Shown: positions 1 to 11,193, counted from the first letter of the stretch. The stretch is DNA of 64,000 nt from Portulaca oleracea (GCA_029582165.1 CM055877.1:36091249-36155248); one strand, 5' to 3'. Made by a program: numbers and translations. Notes: a model not told the origin generated them from the sequence alone.

Positions 1-257
1 AACATTTTAATGAGCAAGTTGGGTTAAATTTAGAAGAGTTTGGAACAAAAGGATGTTCACTCTTAAAGGGTTAATTCAATGACTCATGAAATGCACAAAG
101 TAAAGGGAAAGTGATTTTACAAATTATTATTCCTAAAATGTATGATTAACCCCTTAAAGTGTTTTTAAAAGGTTCAAACCCCAGCACAAATCACCAAATC
201 ACACTCCCAATCTGCGTGCACAATCGGAAGCCCGAATGGCGAGGAAAAATGTCCACA
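1..257 (+). repeat. 3' end of the 5' LTR of A1
   Basis: This matches the ends of the two minus-strand LTRs at 28613-30316 and 40276-41869 and the plus-strand LTR at 59295-61474. It ends in TGTCCACA, the inverted partner of the TGTAGACA that opens this LTR family. The start of the LTR lies outside the window. Confidence 0.85.
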
Positions 258-264
258 CGATTTT

Positions 265-282
265 TGATGACTCCACTGGGGA
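265..282 (+). promoter_or_regulatory. Primer-binding site of A1
   Basis: TGATGACTCCACTGGGGA lies 7 bp after the LTR end. A3 has TGGTGACTCCACAGGGGA at the same place on the minus strand (40250-40267). The form resembles Tat/Ogre primer-binding sites. I recall tRNA-Arg as the primer for Ogre but cannot check it here. Confidence 0.7.
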
Positions 283-1771
283 GTTTTCTTAAAGTGGGTA
301 AAACTTGAAAAAAATTTTAGTGTGTTTTAAAATTTTTGGAAGGAGATAAATCTTTAATTTATATTATTAAGTCTTCTTTTTTTAAGCATAAATGCATTGC
401 ATATACCGGGCTACCTCCTGGCTATGAATGTGGGCTAGGTTGCACTTAAAACGGTGGTTTAGGTTTTCTTTACAACCACAAAAATAACCCATGGGATGTC
501 GGACCGACTATACTCAATTGGTGCACCTACACCGGGAGAGCCTTAGTCACCACATCCTCTCATGCATCACTCTATGAGGTCTCTACACGAGCCTCCAAAA
601 GAAACACCCCACACATTCAAGTTGCCTTTACAACGAGAATGCACAGGGGCGAGTACATGAGCTGATAAGTCTTACCCAACCAATAAACCGTTTTCTACAT
701 AGAGCCTTGGATACGGGTACCCTTGTTCATATGTATGCTATGTGCTATGTATTTTCTTTTTGTTATAAAGAGTCGACCCAAGTTTAGAAATGTTGTTTTA
801 GTCCTTATAGTAATCATTGGGCTGAGAGGAGTCATGTTTACAGCTAGGCTAATTAACCTCAAAAGTTATGGTTAACCTAATGGTTGGGCCCATATACATA
901 TAAAGGTTAATCATCTTCGTTCACAAAGTAAACTCGACACGCCTTAGATGGTTCTACATGGCCCTTTACGATGTTCACTTAACAAAGGTCTGAAAAAACC
1001 AAGTAAAAGTTAAAATAAAGTTTGTGGGTAAAGTCTTAGACTGCATAATAATCACCGAGTTTGAGTAAGTTCATTTATCGAATTAATTATTGAATCCCTC
1101 ATGAATTTATGGTCGGCCCGTTGTTAAGCGCAACCATATTGGATTCAGCAATTAAGTCCATAAACTAACTACAACTCACCTGTTGTAGGTTTTACCTAGT
1201 CCTTCAAAATATCCACTTTTCTGGGAAAATAAAACAATAAAAAAGGTGTAGAAAGTGTAGAATGTCAGTCCTGGCGATCATTATTCTAGTCCGCATAATA
1301 GACAGTATGGCTTTAGTTGGTCTGATAAAGTTATGCAAGTTACATATTCTCCTTAAAACGGTGAACTTGTGGATAGGGCCCATCTGAATTGAGAAACACT
1401 AACTTGTGATTCCTTATTTTGTCTTGATTCGCTATACTTGGCTTGATCCGGCCCTTTATAATGATCAAGTTGTCCTTAGGTTCATGTAAAATTAGGTTAT
1501 CGAAACTCGTGTCCCGAGTGAGTCACTTCCTTGAGTTAGTATGTAGGTCGCACACCTTAGGTTGTCCCATGTAGGTCAGTTAAGTCATTCATTGATCGGG
1601 ATGGGTGGTGCTCCTTTAAAGGTCAATCTCTGAACTGTGTGTTGTCCTTTAGTCAGTATAGGAGACGCGAGTCTAGCTTGGATCCCAGGACCGTCCGGCC
1701 GTTTGATCCGTAACTTAGATTACGTCCCGCAAAACCCTAACCCTAAGGCCTCTCGTCGTCTACAGTTCGAC
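283..1771 (+). repeat. Leader of A1 with degenerate internal repeats
   Basis: Long non-coding leader without a convincing gene. It holds diverged copies of a unit a few hundred bases long. Each has a core of the type ATTATTCTAGTCCGYATAATA (about 812, 1040 and 1279) followed by a stretch like 'ggtcggcccattggtaagc'. The same units appear in A2 (9359-9859) and, inverted, in A3 (38200-39760). A two-unit plant telomere-like string (aaaccctaaccctaa) sits at about 1730 near the gag start and is probably a telo-box, not a telomere. Confidence 0.7.
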
Positions 1772-2890
1772 ATGTCTGCCAACGAAACCATGGTGACAGT
1801 TCAGTCAACTCTGCTCCGACCAAATTTCTCGAGGAGAAATTCAACCAGATGGAAGGTTCAATTACCTTCGCCAGTTTACAACATGAAAAGAAAGCCGAGG
1901 TGCATACCGCCAGACAACGGGAACTCATCAAGAAACAAAATAGTCATATCGAGCAACATCAGGAAACTTTGAATGGTCAGTTGGAAGCCCTGCACCGCAT
2001 TAATGTACATGTAGCGATGAGTAATGATGATGAAGATGCTATGAAGATTATCCCTAACCATGTGTCCACTATTGATAAAGGCAAAGGAAAGCTAAGGGAA
2101 GGTCCTAGTACGGGAGGAGTCATCCATGTACCAGATGACCCAACACCTAAGCCACCATCACTAGTGGCTACCCCTTAGGTTGTGCCGGTCAAGGCCAAAG
2201 TCGAGCAACAAGACACCCTTGTCACCTGGGTGATGAAGGCGAAGTTGAATGTGTTTAAGAATGTTTGTGAGTCAAATGCCTTCTTTTGCCAATCAGTTCG
2301 TAGAATTTGAACCACCTGCTAAGATTAATGACAAAATAGTTGGCATACCCCTGAAGAAGTTCAGTCCTTCTAAGAAACCGACTCATCACGTATGGGAGTT
2401 CAACCGAGGGATGCCACTCCGCGACATTGGCACTGAGCATTACAAGCAAGTTTTCCCATCGTCACTAAATAATGAAGCATTGGATCGGTATTACACTCTT
2501 CATTTGGAGGTACGGGAAGATTGGGCTGCCTTGCGTAGAGCATTCATTAAACATTACTGCAAGATTCAAAAGGACAAGGTGACTTTGACAGATGTTATGG
2601 CCATTCACCAAAGAGATGATGACCCGTTCTCGGCATACTACGAAAGGTGGCACTCAAAGATGTCCCAAGTAACCAGCATCATTCCAACAGAAGTCTAGTT
2701 AGACACCTTCATTCGTAGTCTAAAGTCAAGTGTTGTTCAAGAGTTAGATTTTCATGTAGTGGAGAATTTTTAATACATAAAGAAGTTGTGCCGTAAGCTA
2801 GAGGCACGGAAGGAGAGAAATACAACGTCTCAGAGTTGGAAAGGTAATAGCACGGTAAATAGGACTACCAATGCTCCAAGGGTGAGTGAG
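1772..2890 (+). pseudogene. gag: gag of A1 (broken)
   Basis: Starts at ATG 1772 (MSANE...), aligned with MSASKNNGEDQ in A3. The N-terminal part is Gln/Glu-rich and looks coiled-coil (about 1850-2000). It is followed by a linker like KGKGKLREGPSTGGVIHV, which A3 also has. The capsid-like part is open at 2249-2698 and includes DRYYTLHLEVREDWAALRRA and FSAYYERWHSKM, typical of plant Ty3 Gag. A frameshift lies near 1830, stops at 2176 and 2696, and further stops follow. No zinc knuckle is visible. It would form the virus-like particle; this copy cannot be functional. Confidence 0.8.
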
Positions 2891-3480
2891 ACCAATGCCC
2901 TTAAAAATGTGAACTGATAGGATAAAAAGGTCCTGGAGCACCTTGAACGTCAGCATCAGCAGATAGAACAACAACGAGAAGCCTTGGATAATGCACTAAA
3001 GGAGCTTCAGCACATTAAAGCTTGCGTCGGTGAGCATGCTCCGTTGCAAATGAAGGAAAAGAAGTGGACCCGATGGTTGCTGTGTTGTCCAGTCCTAAAT
3101 TTGATCCAAGCACCATGATCTTTGTTGATGGAGGTTGCCGCGAGATGTCCTGGGTCGATTCTGCCAATAATAAATGTACTCTAGTGTTAGGAGAACCTTG
3201 TAAGGTCCTGTTTGAGTCGAGCTCTAATCGGTCCATAGTCAAGTCTGAGTCAATTGGGATTAGCCCCATGTCTGATGAGTCCGTATCCGTTTCTGTATTC
3301 ACTAAAGTTAACCTTTCTGTGTATTCATGTTCTTATTCCTTTCCTCTTAACTGTTGTGCTAATAATTACGAATTTGATGTTGAACCTTTAAAAACTTTAA
3401 TGAGTTATCACAAGCTATGAAGAAACATGAGAATCATATGTTAGCGGTTGAAGAAACCATCGTCATCAATGTGAGGACGC
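2891..3480 (+). other. Gag-to-RT linker of A1, protease not recognisable
   Basis: One open stretch (3064-3420, 118 codons, Ser/Val-rich) matches no domain I recognise. No D-S/T/G-G protease motif is visible, so the protease is deleted or decayed. A Gln/Glu-rich stretch at 2935-3010 resembles the gag coiled coil and may be a second copy of it. Confidence 0.5.
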
Positions 3481-4858
3481 CTGAAACTCCCCATGAATTG
3501 AAAATTGGCAAATCATTAACCCAAGGGGAGCGATAGGAGTTCTCCGCGCTCTTGGAAGAGTTTATCGACGTCTTCGCTTAGTCTTATGAGGATATGCCTT
3601 GGATCAACATGGAAATCATCGAGCATGTCAAGCCAATTCAACAATGTCCTCGCAGAATCAAGAATGAATGGTCTAATAAGATTCATGATGAGGTTCGGAA
3701 ATAGCAGGAAGATAAGTTCATTAGAATTATAGATTTCCAAAAATGGGTGGCCAACATTGTCCCAGTACTGATGAAAGACGGGAAGGTACGAATGTGCGTT
3801 GACTTTAGGGACTTGAATTAGGCTAGCCCGAAGGATTGCTTTCCTTTGCCACACATTGACGTCCTGGTTGACCATACATATGGGTATGAACTTCTATCAT
3901 TTATGGATGGGTATGCTGGCTATAACATATCAAAATGGTTGAAGAAGACATGGAGAAAACATCCTTTATCACTCCATGAGAAACCTTTTGCTATGTGGTT
4001 ATGTCCTTTAGTCTGCAGAATGCTGGTGCTACTTAGCAATGCACCGTCACCACTCTACTCCAAGACATTATCCACAAGGAGGTAGAAGCATATGTGGATG
4101 ACATGATTGTCAAGCGAGAAAGGCGTGAAGACCACATCCCTGACTTGCGCAAGTTCTTCCTTAGGCTTCGTAAGTACAACATGAGATTGAATCCGCAGAA
4201 GTCTGCATTCGAAGTAACTTCAGGGAAGTTGTTAGGGTATATCGTAAGTCAACAGGGAATAGATGTTAATCAATCCAAGATCAAAGCTATCCAAGACATG
4301 CCTCCATCTTGGACAGAGAAGGAAATTCGTGGGTTCCTAGGACGTGTGCAATATCTAAGTAGGTTTATTTCCAAGCTCACCATGACCTCCGAACCACTAT
4401 TTAAGAAGTTGAAGAAGGGTGCAAAGATTGAATGGGATGACCAGTGTCAAGCAACGCTCGACAAGATCAAAGTCGATTTGACCAGTCCGGCAGTACTAGT
4501 CCCACCTGTATCGAGAAAACCGTTACTAATCTATCTTACTATCAATCAGAGCGCAATGGGTGCCATGTTAGCCCAAAAGGTCGATAATCTGGAGAAGGTT
4601 ATATACTACATCAGCAAGAAGTTCTCAGGGTGTGAATCTTACTATTCTGAGATCGAAAAGATGGCCTTAGCGCTAGTTTGGTTTACAAAGAAGCTTTGCC
4701 ATTACCTATTATCGCACACTGTTTACGTGATCGCGACGTGCAACCCGGTCAAGTACGTCATAGAGCAACCTAATATTAACAGCAAGATCGCCCGATGGGT
4801 AGTCTTGTTATCCGAGTTTGATCTTCATTTCCAACATCATAAGTCTATAAAAGGTTAG
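3481..4858 (+). pseudogene. pol: Reverse transcriptase and RNase H of A1 (broken)
   Basis: RT palm motifs are readable: VPVLMKDGKVRMCVDFRDLN (near 3760), FPLPHIDVLVDHT, SFMDGYAGYN, then in another frame EEDMEKTSFITP. The catalytic YVDDMIVK box lies at about 4091. The open frame 4094-4858 carries the RT thumb (GYIVSQQGID, FLGRVQYLSRFI) and the first RNase H domain (SEIEKMALALVWFTKKLCHY). Stops at about 3533, 3580, 3705 and 3820 and at least one frameshift near 3930 break it. Motifs are Tat-like rather than Athila-like (which has FMDDFSVFG). Confidence 0.85.
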
Positions 4859-5457
4859 GCAGTTTCTGATTTTCTGGCTGAACTCCCAAGTGAAGACATT
4901 AATACTGGGGGTTGGAGTTTAGTGATGAACAAGTATTCGAAGTGGAGAAGGAGACTTGGAAGCTATATTTCGATGGTGCTGCAAACCAAATGGGATGCTG
5001 AGTCGGAGCTTTGTTGGTGTCTCCGGAAGATCTACCCTTTCTTTTGGTAGTCAAGCTAGATTTTGACGCCACCAACAATGATGCTGAATATGAAGCTTGC
5101 ATCTTGGGTATACATACAGTTTTGGAGATGGGTATTGAAAGATTGCGAGTATTTGGAGATTCAAGTTTGATTGTGAATCAAGATACCAGTGTTTGGAAGG
5201 TGAAAAGTGAATCGTTGGGATTATATAAACAACACCTGTCCGATTTGGCCAAGAGGTTCAAGCATATTGAGTTCAAATACCTGCCGCAAAGTCACAATGA
5301 ATTGGCCAATGCCCTGGCCAAGCTATCGTCTATGGTATCTATGCCAAAAAAGGATCATACTCTAACAGTAGTAGCGGAGAGAAAGGTTCAACCTTCCCAT
5401 CATCGACCGTTGAAGATAAGTTCTATCAACCTAGAGGCATGGTTCTTTGACATTTAA
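4859..5457 (+). pseudogene. Second, archaeal-type RNase H of A1 (broken)
   Basis: After the first RNase H a second domain follows: YFDGAANQMG (about 4965, interrupted by a stop), NNDAEYEACILGIHTVLEMG (near 5070) and FGDSSLIVNQ (near 5155), then YLPQSHNELANALAKLSSM. The D, E and D residues of an RNase H active site are present. A tandem second RNase H before integrase is the hallmark of the Tat lineage. The open part is 5011-5457. Confidence 0.8.
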
Positions 5458-6639
5458 CCTTTCTAAAAAAAGGTGCGTACCCGCCAGATGCTGGGCACCG
5501 AGCTCAGAGAGCTATCCGATTGATAGCCTCGCAGTACTACATCATTCAGGATCGTTTGTACAAGAAGGCTGCGACGAGGATAAATATGTTCTATGTTGAT
5601 GAAGTAGAAATCGAGAGCTAATGGGATCCACTCATAGAGGAGAATGTGGACCACATATAAATGCAAGAATGCTAGTGAAGAAGATTCAAAGAGCAGGATA
5701 TTTCTGGTTCACTATGGAGTCAGGCTGTCTTCAATTTGTGAGAAAATGCATTAACCATCATCTTACCTAACTACTTTGGCCTCGCCATGGCCATTTTCAG
5801 TATGGGGGATCGACATTGTTGGAAACATTTCACTCCAGGGCACCGGAAGTCATGAGTATGTGTCAGTTGCTGTTGAATATTTTACTAAGTGGGTAGAAGC
5901 TACTTCAATTGTAAAGATCACCTCGAAACAAGTAGCCAAATTTATGCTGAAGAACATCATTTGTAGATATGGAGTGCCGCATGAGGTAATCAGCGACAAT
6001 AGGAGTCACTTCATGGGTGAATTTTGGCCAAGTATAAGATCCAACATCATAACGCATTCCCTTATCGGCAACAGACCAATGGAGCAGTAGAGGTTGTGAA
6101 CAAAACTCTGCTTAAAATTATTAAGAAGATGGCAGCCACTTACAAGGATTGGCCTGATGAACACCTTTTTATATTATGGGGTTACCGTACTTCAATTCAG
6201 ACTGCGACTTGGGCTACCATATTCTTTAGTGTACGGAATGGAGGTAGTCTTACTTGTGGCGATTGTTGTTCCTTCCCTGAGAATCATTGCTGAAAGCCAA
6301 ATTCTTGAAGCTGAATGGGCTCGGGCCAAATATGAAGAGTTGACTTTATTGGAAGAACGATGACTCTGTGCCTTACGTAACTTCCAACATCGTTAGAGTT
6401 GGATTTCCCGTGCATTCAATAAGAAGGTTAAGGATCGAGATTTGATGGAAGGTGACTTAGTGTTGTAAATGATGAGGGCTGCCTGTGAGGATCCTTGAGG
6501 CAAATTTGCTCCAAACTGGATGGGACCCCATGTCATCTTCTCTTTTACTCTAGGAAGTGCTACTCGGTTGGCGACACCTGAAGGGGAAGACCTCATTCAA
6601 CCTGTGAGCTTAGATCAGCTTAAAAGATATTATGTTTAA
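5458..6639 (+). pseudogene. Integrase of A1 (broken)
   Basis: The zinc-binding region is readable near 5645-5755 (CGPHINARMLVKKIQRAGYF, then C and C). The catalytic core is open at 5776-6090 (VWGIDIVG, VISDNRSHF) and continues in another frame at 6024-6293 (GAVEVVNKTLLKIIKK), so the D, D and E residues are present across a frameshift near 6030. A C-terminal stretch (WMGPHVIFSFTLGSATRL, LDQLKRYYV) ends at about 6639. Stops also lie at 5458, 5621, 5657 and 5768. Confidence 0.8.
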
Positions 6640-7066
6640 GCCACTAAGGGTCAATCTGCATAGCTACTTAAACATGCATTACCTTATGAAAGAAACTGTT
6701 CGGTTGTGGTATTTTGGGCTTAAAGAGTAGGGTTGTCGTATCCTCAGAGATAGTGTTTTAGGTTATAATGAATTGGTTTGGTAAGGTTCAATAACGAAAA
6801 GCAGTAAATACTTGAATTAACTAAACTAAACTAAGCAAGAATTAGAAACATCAATCACTAAGGAAAGCATGAATCGGAAAATAAAACTGAACCTAATCTA
6901 ACATGAACTGGAAATCTAAACTTAAAAGATGAACTCATATTCAAGAATGTAATTAATAACAGTAAATAGAGGAACTGAATCAATTACTGAATTTAAGACT
7001 GAAAACATTAATCTGGAAGCTGATCTTGACTCTTAAATCTTTAAATCACAGTTGTTCTCCCGAACA
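6640..7066. other. Unclassified stretch between A1 and E
   Basis: No gene. 6640-6696 is the short tail of A1. 6697-7066 is AT-rich, starts with TGTTCGGT and ends with CCCGAACA, a near-perfect inverted pair that could be the ends of a 370-bp solo LTR or short non-autonomous element. The flanking five bases (gaaac, aacaa) do not match, so this is only a suggestion. Confidence 0.35.
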
Positions 7067-7260
7067 AACAAGAAAAATATTATTGGTGGTGTTCAAGTCA
7101 TTTCTTTAATGGTTGATGGTGGATTACTCCTAATTAATCATGGTGAAATGTTAGACTAAGGTGGTGGAAATTCCTTGCCAAGGTCTTCAAGCTATTATTG
7201 TTATTATTCTTCATCACTCCCGCAATCAAACTCCCTCCACGCGATCGGTAACGCTCCATT

Positions 7261-7272
7261 TGGTATCAGAGC
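7261..7272 (+). promoter_or_regulatory. Primer-binding site of E (initiator tRNA-Met type)
   Basis: TGGTATCAGAGC lies two bases after an LTR end reading ...AACGCTCCA. This is the common plant retrotransposon primer-binding site complementary to initiator methionine tRNA. C has the same site and the same ...ACGCTCCA LTR end (minus strand, 55588-55599). Confidence 0.85.
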
Positions 7273-7606
7273 TTTGGTTATTTATTTGCTTTAGTTGTTT
7301 TTCATTGTTCTTGCTAGTATTTCTCTATTATTGGGTTTTGTTGGATTTCTTGCATCTATTGGTGATCCCCAACCCCTGTGCTATCCAAGAGTATTGGAAT
7401 GCTTTGTACTGTGTTTGTATGTTGTGTTTTTAAAGCATTTGGGAGCTTTGAGGAAGAGTTGGAAAGTTGTGCCCGCAAGGTGTTCGATGAAATGTCTGAG
7501 TGAAGAAAACACAAAGAACACTTATCTAAACACAAGCCTACTACAAGAAAACCCCCAAACTCCACAAAATAAACAAACGCATACTGTCCCTTACCCTTCC
7601 CTCGAT

Positions 7607-8885
7607 ATGGGTGGCCACGATAATTCCGATCGAGAGGAACCCAGCGACCAGAGGAGTCCTCGAGTCCAAGGTATTGAGGACCGACTCGCCACTATGGACG
7701 AACAGTTCACCTCCCTTGAGAATCATAACGCCAATATCGAGCGGACTCTTCGAGAGATTGTGACACAAGTGAACAACCTAACTATGCAACGTCAAGGTCA
7801 ACATCAAATCGAACGTCGGAGACGTGCACCAAGACTTATCCATCCTACTCCTAACTTTGAGTCGAGTGACGATACTAGGGGCTCCCCTCGACGCCGTCCA
7901 TGTCAGGAGGTGCATCATCGACCCCATCGTGACGAGTTCCTCGACGTCAAGGTCGACATCCCCGAATTCAATGGTTCCAATGATCCAGATGACTTCAGCG
8001 AATGGGTCCAATTGATGGATAGGATTTTTGACACCAAGGATTACGATGACGAGAAGGCATATAAGGTTGTGAGTCTGAAACTAACCAAAACCGCTTTGCT
8101 TTGGTTTGAGAACATGAAGGCACAACAGGCTCGTGAAGAAAAGGCAAGGATTTCTACTTGGTCACGGCTTAAACAAGTGATGAATCGTCGTTTCTTGCCC
8201 CACACTTACAAGCAAGACGTCCTACGGAGGCTATATGCTCTCACCCAGGGCAAACGATCCGTCAACGATTATATTTCGGAGTTGGAACAGCTCCTCATCA
8301 GAAGTGGCCTTCAAGAGCCGGAAGAGCAAACCTTGATGCGTTTCTTGAATGGATTTCATTCCACGGTTGCCAAGAATGTTGAGGTTCAACCATACTACTC
8401 CATGGATGATTTGTGCAACTTTGCTCTTCGGGTTGAGCGACGGAGGAAAGAGAAGGCTATTTCCAAACTGGTGTCGCGTGCCTACATTCCACCGTCTAGC
8501 CGACCCCCTCCTCAATTGGACACTCCCAAATCTAGTGAGACACCCAAGTTTCTTTCGTCACCCGTACCGACAAGGGGAAGGGACTTGTTGTGGCGTGTCT
8601 TGTGGATCCTACTCGGTGTATGGAGGGAAGAAAATGGTTCCAATGCCATGGATACAGTCACTATCAGACGGATTGTCCGAACCAACGGACCTTGACTCTC
8701 AAGGAGGTTCAGGATATTGATGAGCAACTACAAGTAGCCCATGATGATTCCAAAGTGGTGGGGTAGGATGCGGTCACTAGTGAAAATGAGGATGCCGCTC
8801 TTGTGTCGCGAGTGCAAGGTGACACTCTTGTCTTGAGGCGAGTCTGCACACTCATGAGACCCCTCTCGACAAGGCTCAGCGGGAG
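7607..8885 (+). pseudogene. gag: gag and nucleocapsid of E (broken)
   Basis: ATG 7607 (MGGHDNSDREEPSD) is chosen because C starts with MEGHDDSDREEPS. Gag continues through VDIPEFNGSNDPDDFSEWVQ and LWFENMKAQQAREEKARIST to NFALRVERRRKEK, about 320 codons in one frame. A frameshift near 8570 moves the nucleocapsid to another frame, which reads WFQCHGYSHYQTDC. Against CFKCHGYGHFQADC in C, the first zinc-knuckle cysteine is now Trp, so the knuckle is lost. A stop follows at 8764. Confidence 0.8.
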
Positions 8886-9358
8886 ATGATTTTCCAATCC
8901 TGGTGTTTCGTTAGGGGCAAGGTTTGCGAACTTATTATCGATGAAGGAAGTTGTACCAACGTTACCTCGACGTATATGTTTGAAAAACTCGGATTACCAT
9001 TATTACCTCATCATCGTCCTTATTATCTCAAATGGCACAATGACCAACATGGCATTAAGGTAACCAACCGAGTCTTAGTGAATTTATCTTTCGGCACTAA
9101 CTACGAAAATTCTATTGTTTGTGATGTTGTTCCCATGAGCGCATGCCATATATTGTTGGGTCGACCATGGCAATTTGACAAGCGATCTGTTCATAATAGG
9201 TTGAAAAATACATACACTTTCACCCACAAGGGCAAGAGGGTTAAGCTTCTTCCACTAGCACCACTTGAAATTTTACCTCCTAAACCAGGGGTGGGGAGTG
9301 AGGAGCCCAAACACTTGAGCGAGGCACGGGTAGAGCAAGCCCTAAGTAAGGGGAAGGT
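8886..9358 (+). pseudogene. Protease of E (truncated)
   Basis: Retropepsin-type aspartic protease aligned with C: LIIDEGSCTNVTSTYMFEKL (active-site D-E-G; C has D-G-G), then VCDVVPMSACHILLGRPWQF. It lines up residue by residue with C up to SKGK, where the sequence switches to Tat-like leader. The frame runs on to 9410 only by chance. Confidence 0.8.
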
Positions 9359-9859
9359 CGTTGTTCTAGCCTGCGTAATAGTCACAAGGTTAGAGAAAAT
9401 AAATTTATAAATTTGTTATCAAGTAAAAAAAAAATCCATGGTCGGCCTGTTGGTAAGCCCATCAATGGTGGAATTAATAATTGAGTTTGTAAGTCTTTTT
9501 TGACTCACCTTTCGATGGCTTTATTCGGTCCTTTATGATATCCACTTTCCACGAGGTCAATCAATATGTTGGGTCTTAAACAAAAAAGAGTGTGTAAATA
9601 AAAGTTAGTTTGTCAGTGTGTCGAGCATTATTCTAGTCCGTATAATAGCCAACACAGCTTGAGTTAACATAAGTTTGTTAGTGCAAGTGACGGATTCTCC
9701 TTAAAACGGCCGGCTTGTGGTTTAAGCCTATCCGAACTGAGAAACATTCACTTGCGCTTTCCAACTTATGTCAACTCGCTATGTTTGACTTTATCCGACC
9801 CTTTATAATTCTCTTGTTGTAAAAAGTGTTGTTGTTTGTCTTAGAGTCGTATAGAGGTT
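9359..9859 (+). repeat. Leader of Tat-like element A2, first part
   Basis: This aligns to the inverted sequence 38160-38660 of A3, including CATTATTCTAGTCCGTATAATAGCC (9626-9650 region) and 'tctccttaaaacgg'. It is broken at 9859 by insertion of D and resumes at 23161. The 5' LTR and start of A2 are not present; the left edge is the junction with E. Confidence 0.75.
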
Positions 9860-10037
9860 TGTTCGGTCTCGTTTCGAGCTGAATTCTTCTCTTTATTAGG
9901 GAGCTTTTATATGTTCTAACCCCGTATTTTATTCGAATTATGATATTTTTGTAGTTTTGTAGGAAAATAAAAGAGTAACCTAAAATGGAGCCAAAACGGA
10001 GCAAAACTCACCAAATAAGGGTGGAGGCAGAAGGGTT

Positions 10038-10361
10038 GCTTGCCCGAGCAGCATCTTGGCTCACTCGAGCAACGTCTCTGAAAGGAAAGCAAGATTTGCC
10101 AACTGAATTTGAGCCAAAAAGAGGAGAGACAGAAGGCCGGCTCCCCCGAGCAACATACTGGCTCGGTCGAGCCATGCTTCTGCACAACGAGCATGGAAAG
10201 TTTGGAAAAATATGGCTAAGGCAACGAAAGCAGAGGGCTCGCGAGCAAAGGCCGCCTGCTCGGCCATGTCGTCTGAGCTGCCGAAGAGAAGTTGCCGAGA
10301 AGACAGGATGCACCCGACCAGAACGCTGGCTCGCCCGACCTAGGAAGTGGCTCGCCCGAGC
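10038..10361. promoter_or_regulatory. Paired 12-bp dyads in U3 of D, 21-bp spacing
   Basis: Near-palindromes of the form GCTCG-NN-CGAGC occur in pairs with starts exactly 21 bp apart: 10038/10059, 10140/10161 and 10329/10350. A compact GCTCGCGAGC lies at 10237. The 3' LTR repeats the pattern at 21990/22011, 22092/22113, 22195/22216 and 22291/22312. They lie 66-390 bp upstream of the TATA box, where an enhancer would be expected. Function is inference. Confidence 0.7.
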
Positions 10362-10426
10362 CACTCCGGATTTCTGCGTATAGACTAGAAATGAAATGCT
10401 GCGTTTTGTGAACAAACTTGGATCAA

Positions 10427-10433
10427 TATAAAA
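10427..10433 (+). promoter_or_regulatory. TATA box of D 5' LTR
   Basis: Sequence caaTATAAAAAcc downstream of the GC-rich dyad block. The 3' LTR has the same box at 22390-22396. Confidence 0.65.
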
Positions 10434-11193
10434 ACCTTAGCTGCGATTCCATTGAGGGATACCTTTAGCTTAAGTTTTAATTTGTAATTTGTGGTTTTAA
10501 TTACTTCTTAAGTAGCTTTTACTTTCTCTCTCTAAGGGTTTTTCTATTGCCTTGTTCTCCAAGTTCTTGAGATTTTGAGTGTAATCAACTTTTCTTCAAG
10601 TAATTTCAGCAAGCATTTTTCTTCACTTACTTTGTGCTTTGATTTCATTGAAGATTGTCATTCAAGGTTCCTAGATTAGCCACAAACAATCAATCTTTTA
10701 GTGAAAAGGGGGATTAAGGGCCACAAATCTTACTTGAAGTGAAGATTTGAGGGTCCTTAGTAACTTGATTCACAACTTTCTATTTTGTTCGGGGAAAGTT
10801 GCAAACGAAGATGAAGAATGAAGAATGGAGATCGATTTTGATTAGTTGTCGAGGGTATGGACTCAATTCTAATCTTGTCTACATTAATTAGTTGCTTTTT
10901 AATTGCTCTTTACTTGCCTTTGATTTTAGTGGTAGCTTAGAGTTTTATTAAATGTTCACTTGTTAGCTTATAGATTTCTTTACATTTATTGTTAGTAATT
11001 ACTTGCTTGATTGTATTCCTTCTTAATGGTCATGTTAGTATCATGATTAGGGATAGTTTAATCGCTAAATTTTCATAATTTAATGCTTTCCGCACTTGAG
11101 AACCTCTAACAAACTAAAAACCTAGACAAACCTAACACCCATCCTCGAGTTCGACATCCTTACTTAGAAACCACGTTTTACACAACCGAACAA

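Larger units (their letters stand above)
1..6696 (+). mobile_element. Tat/Ogre-like Ty3 LTR retrotransposon A1 (5' end cut by window)
   Basis: Plus-strand element with the end of a 5' LTR, a primer-binding site, a long non-coding leader, gag, reverse transcriptase, RNase H, a second archaeal-type RNase H and integrase, in that order. The double RNase H and the extended leader place it in the Tat/Ogre group. All genes carry several stops and frameshifts. No 3' LTR follows the integrase: the element runs into unclassified sequence and then into element E. It shares LTR, leader and gag sequence with A2 and A3 further right, so the three are one family. Confidence 0.85.
7067..9358 (+). mobile_element. 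CRM-like chromovirus E, 3'-truncated
   Basis: Plus-strand relative of element C: the leader after the primer-binding site, the gag and the protease all align to C. The sequence stops at about codon SKGK after the protease and continues directly as Tat-like leader (A2). RT, RNase H, integrase and 3' LTR are therefore missing. The left boundary is uncertain; the LTR end is at 7258. Confidence 0.75.
9860..11192 (+). repeat. 5' LTR of D
   Basis: 1333 bp, TGTTCGGT...ACCGAACA. U3 holds a GC-rich block (10038-10361) with paired dyads, followed by a TATA box (10427) and a long AT-rich R/U5. It aligns along its whole length with the 3' LTR at 21812-23155. Confidence 0.95.

Noticed and set aside
1728..1746. 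Telomere repeat
   Set aside because: Only two plant-type units (ccctaaa-like) next to the gag start; better explained as a telo-box.
9985..10415. Long overlapping frames on both strands in the D LTR
   Set aside because: Few stops because of the GC-rich dyad block; peptides repeat with the dyads, and the 3' LTR does not preserve the frames.
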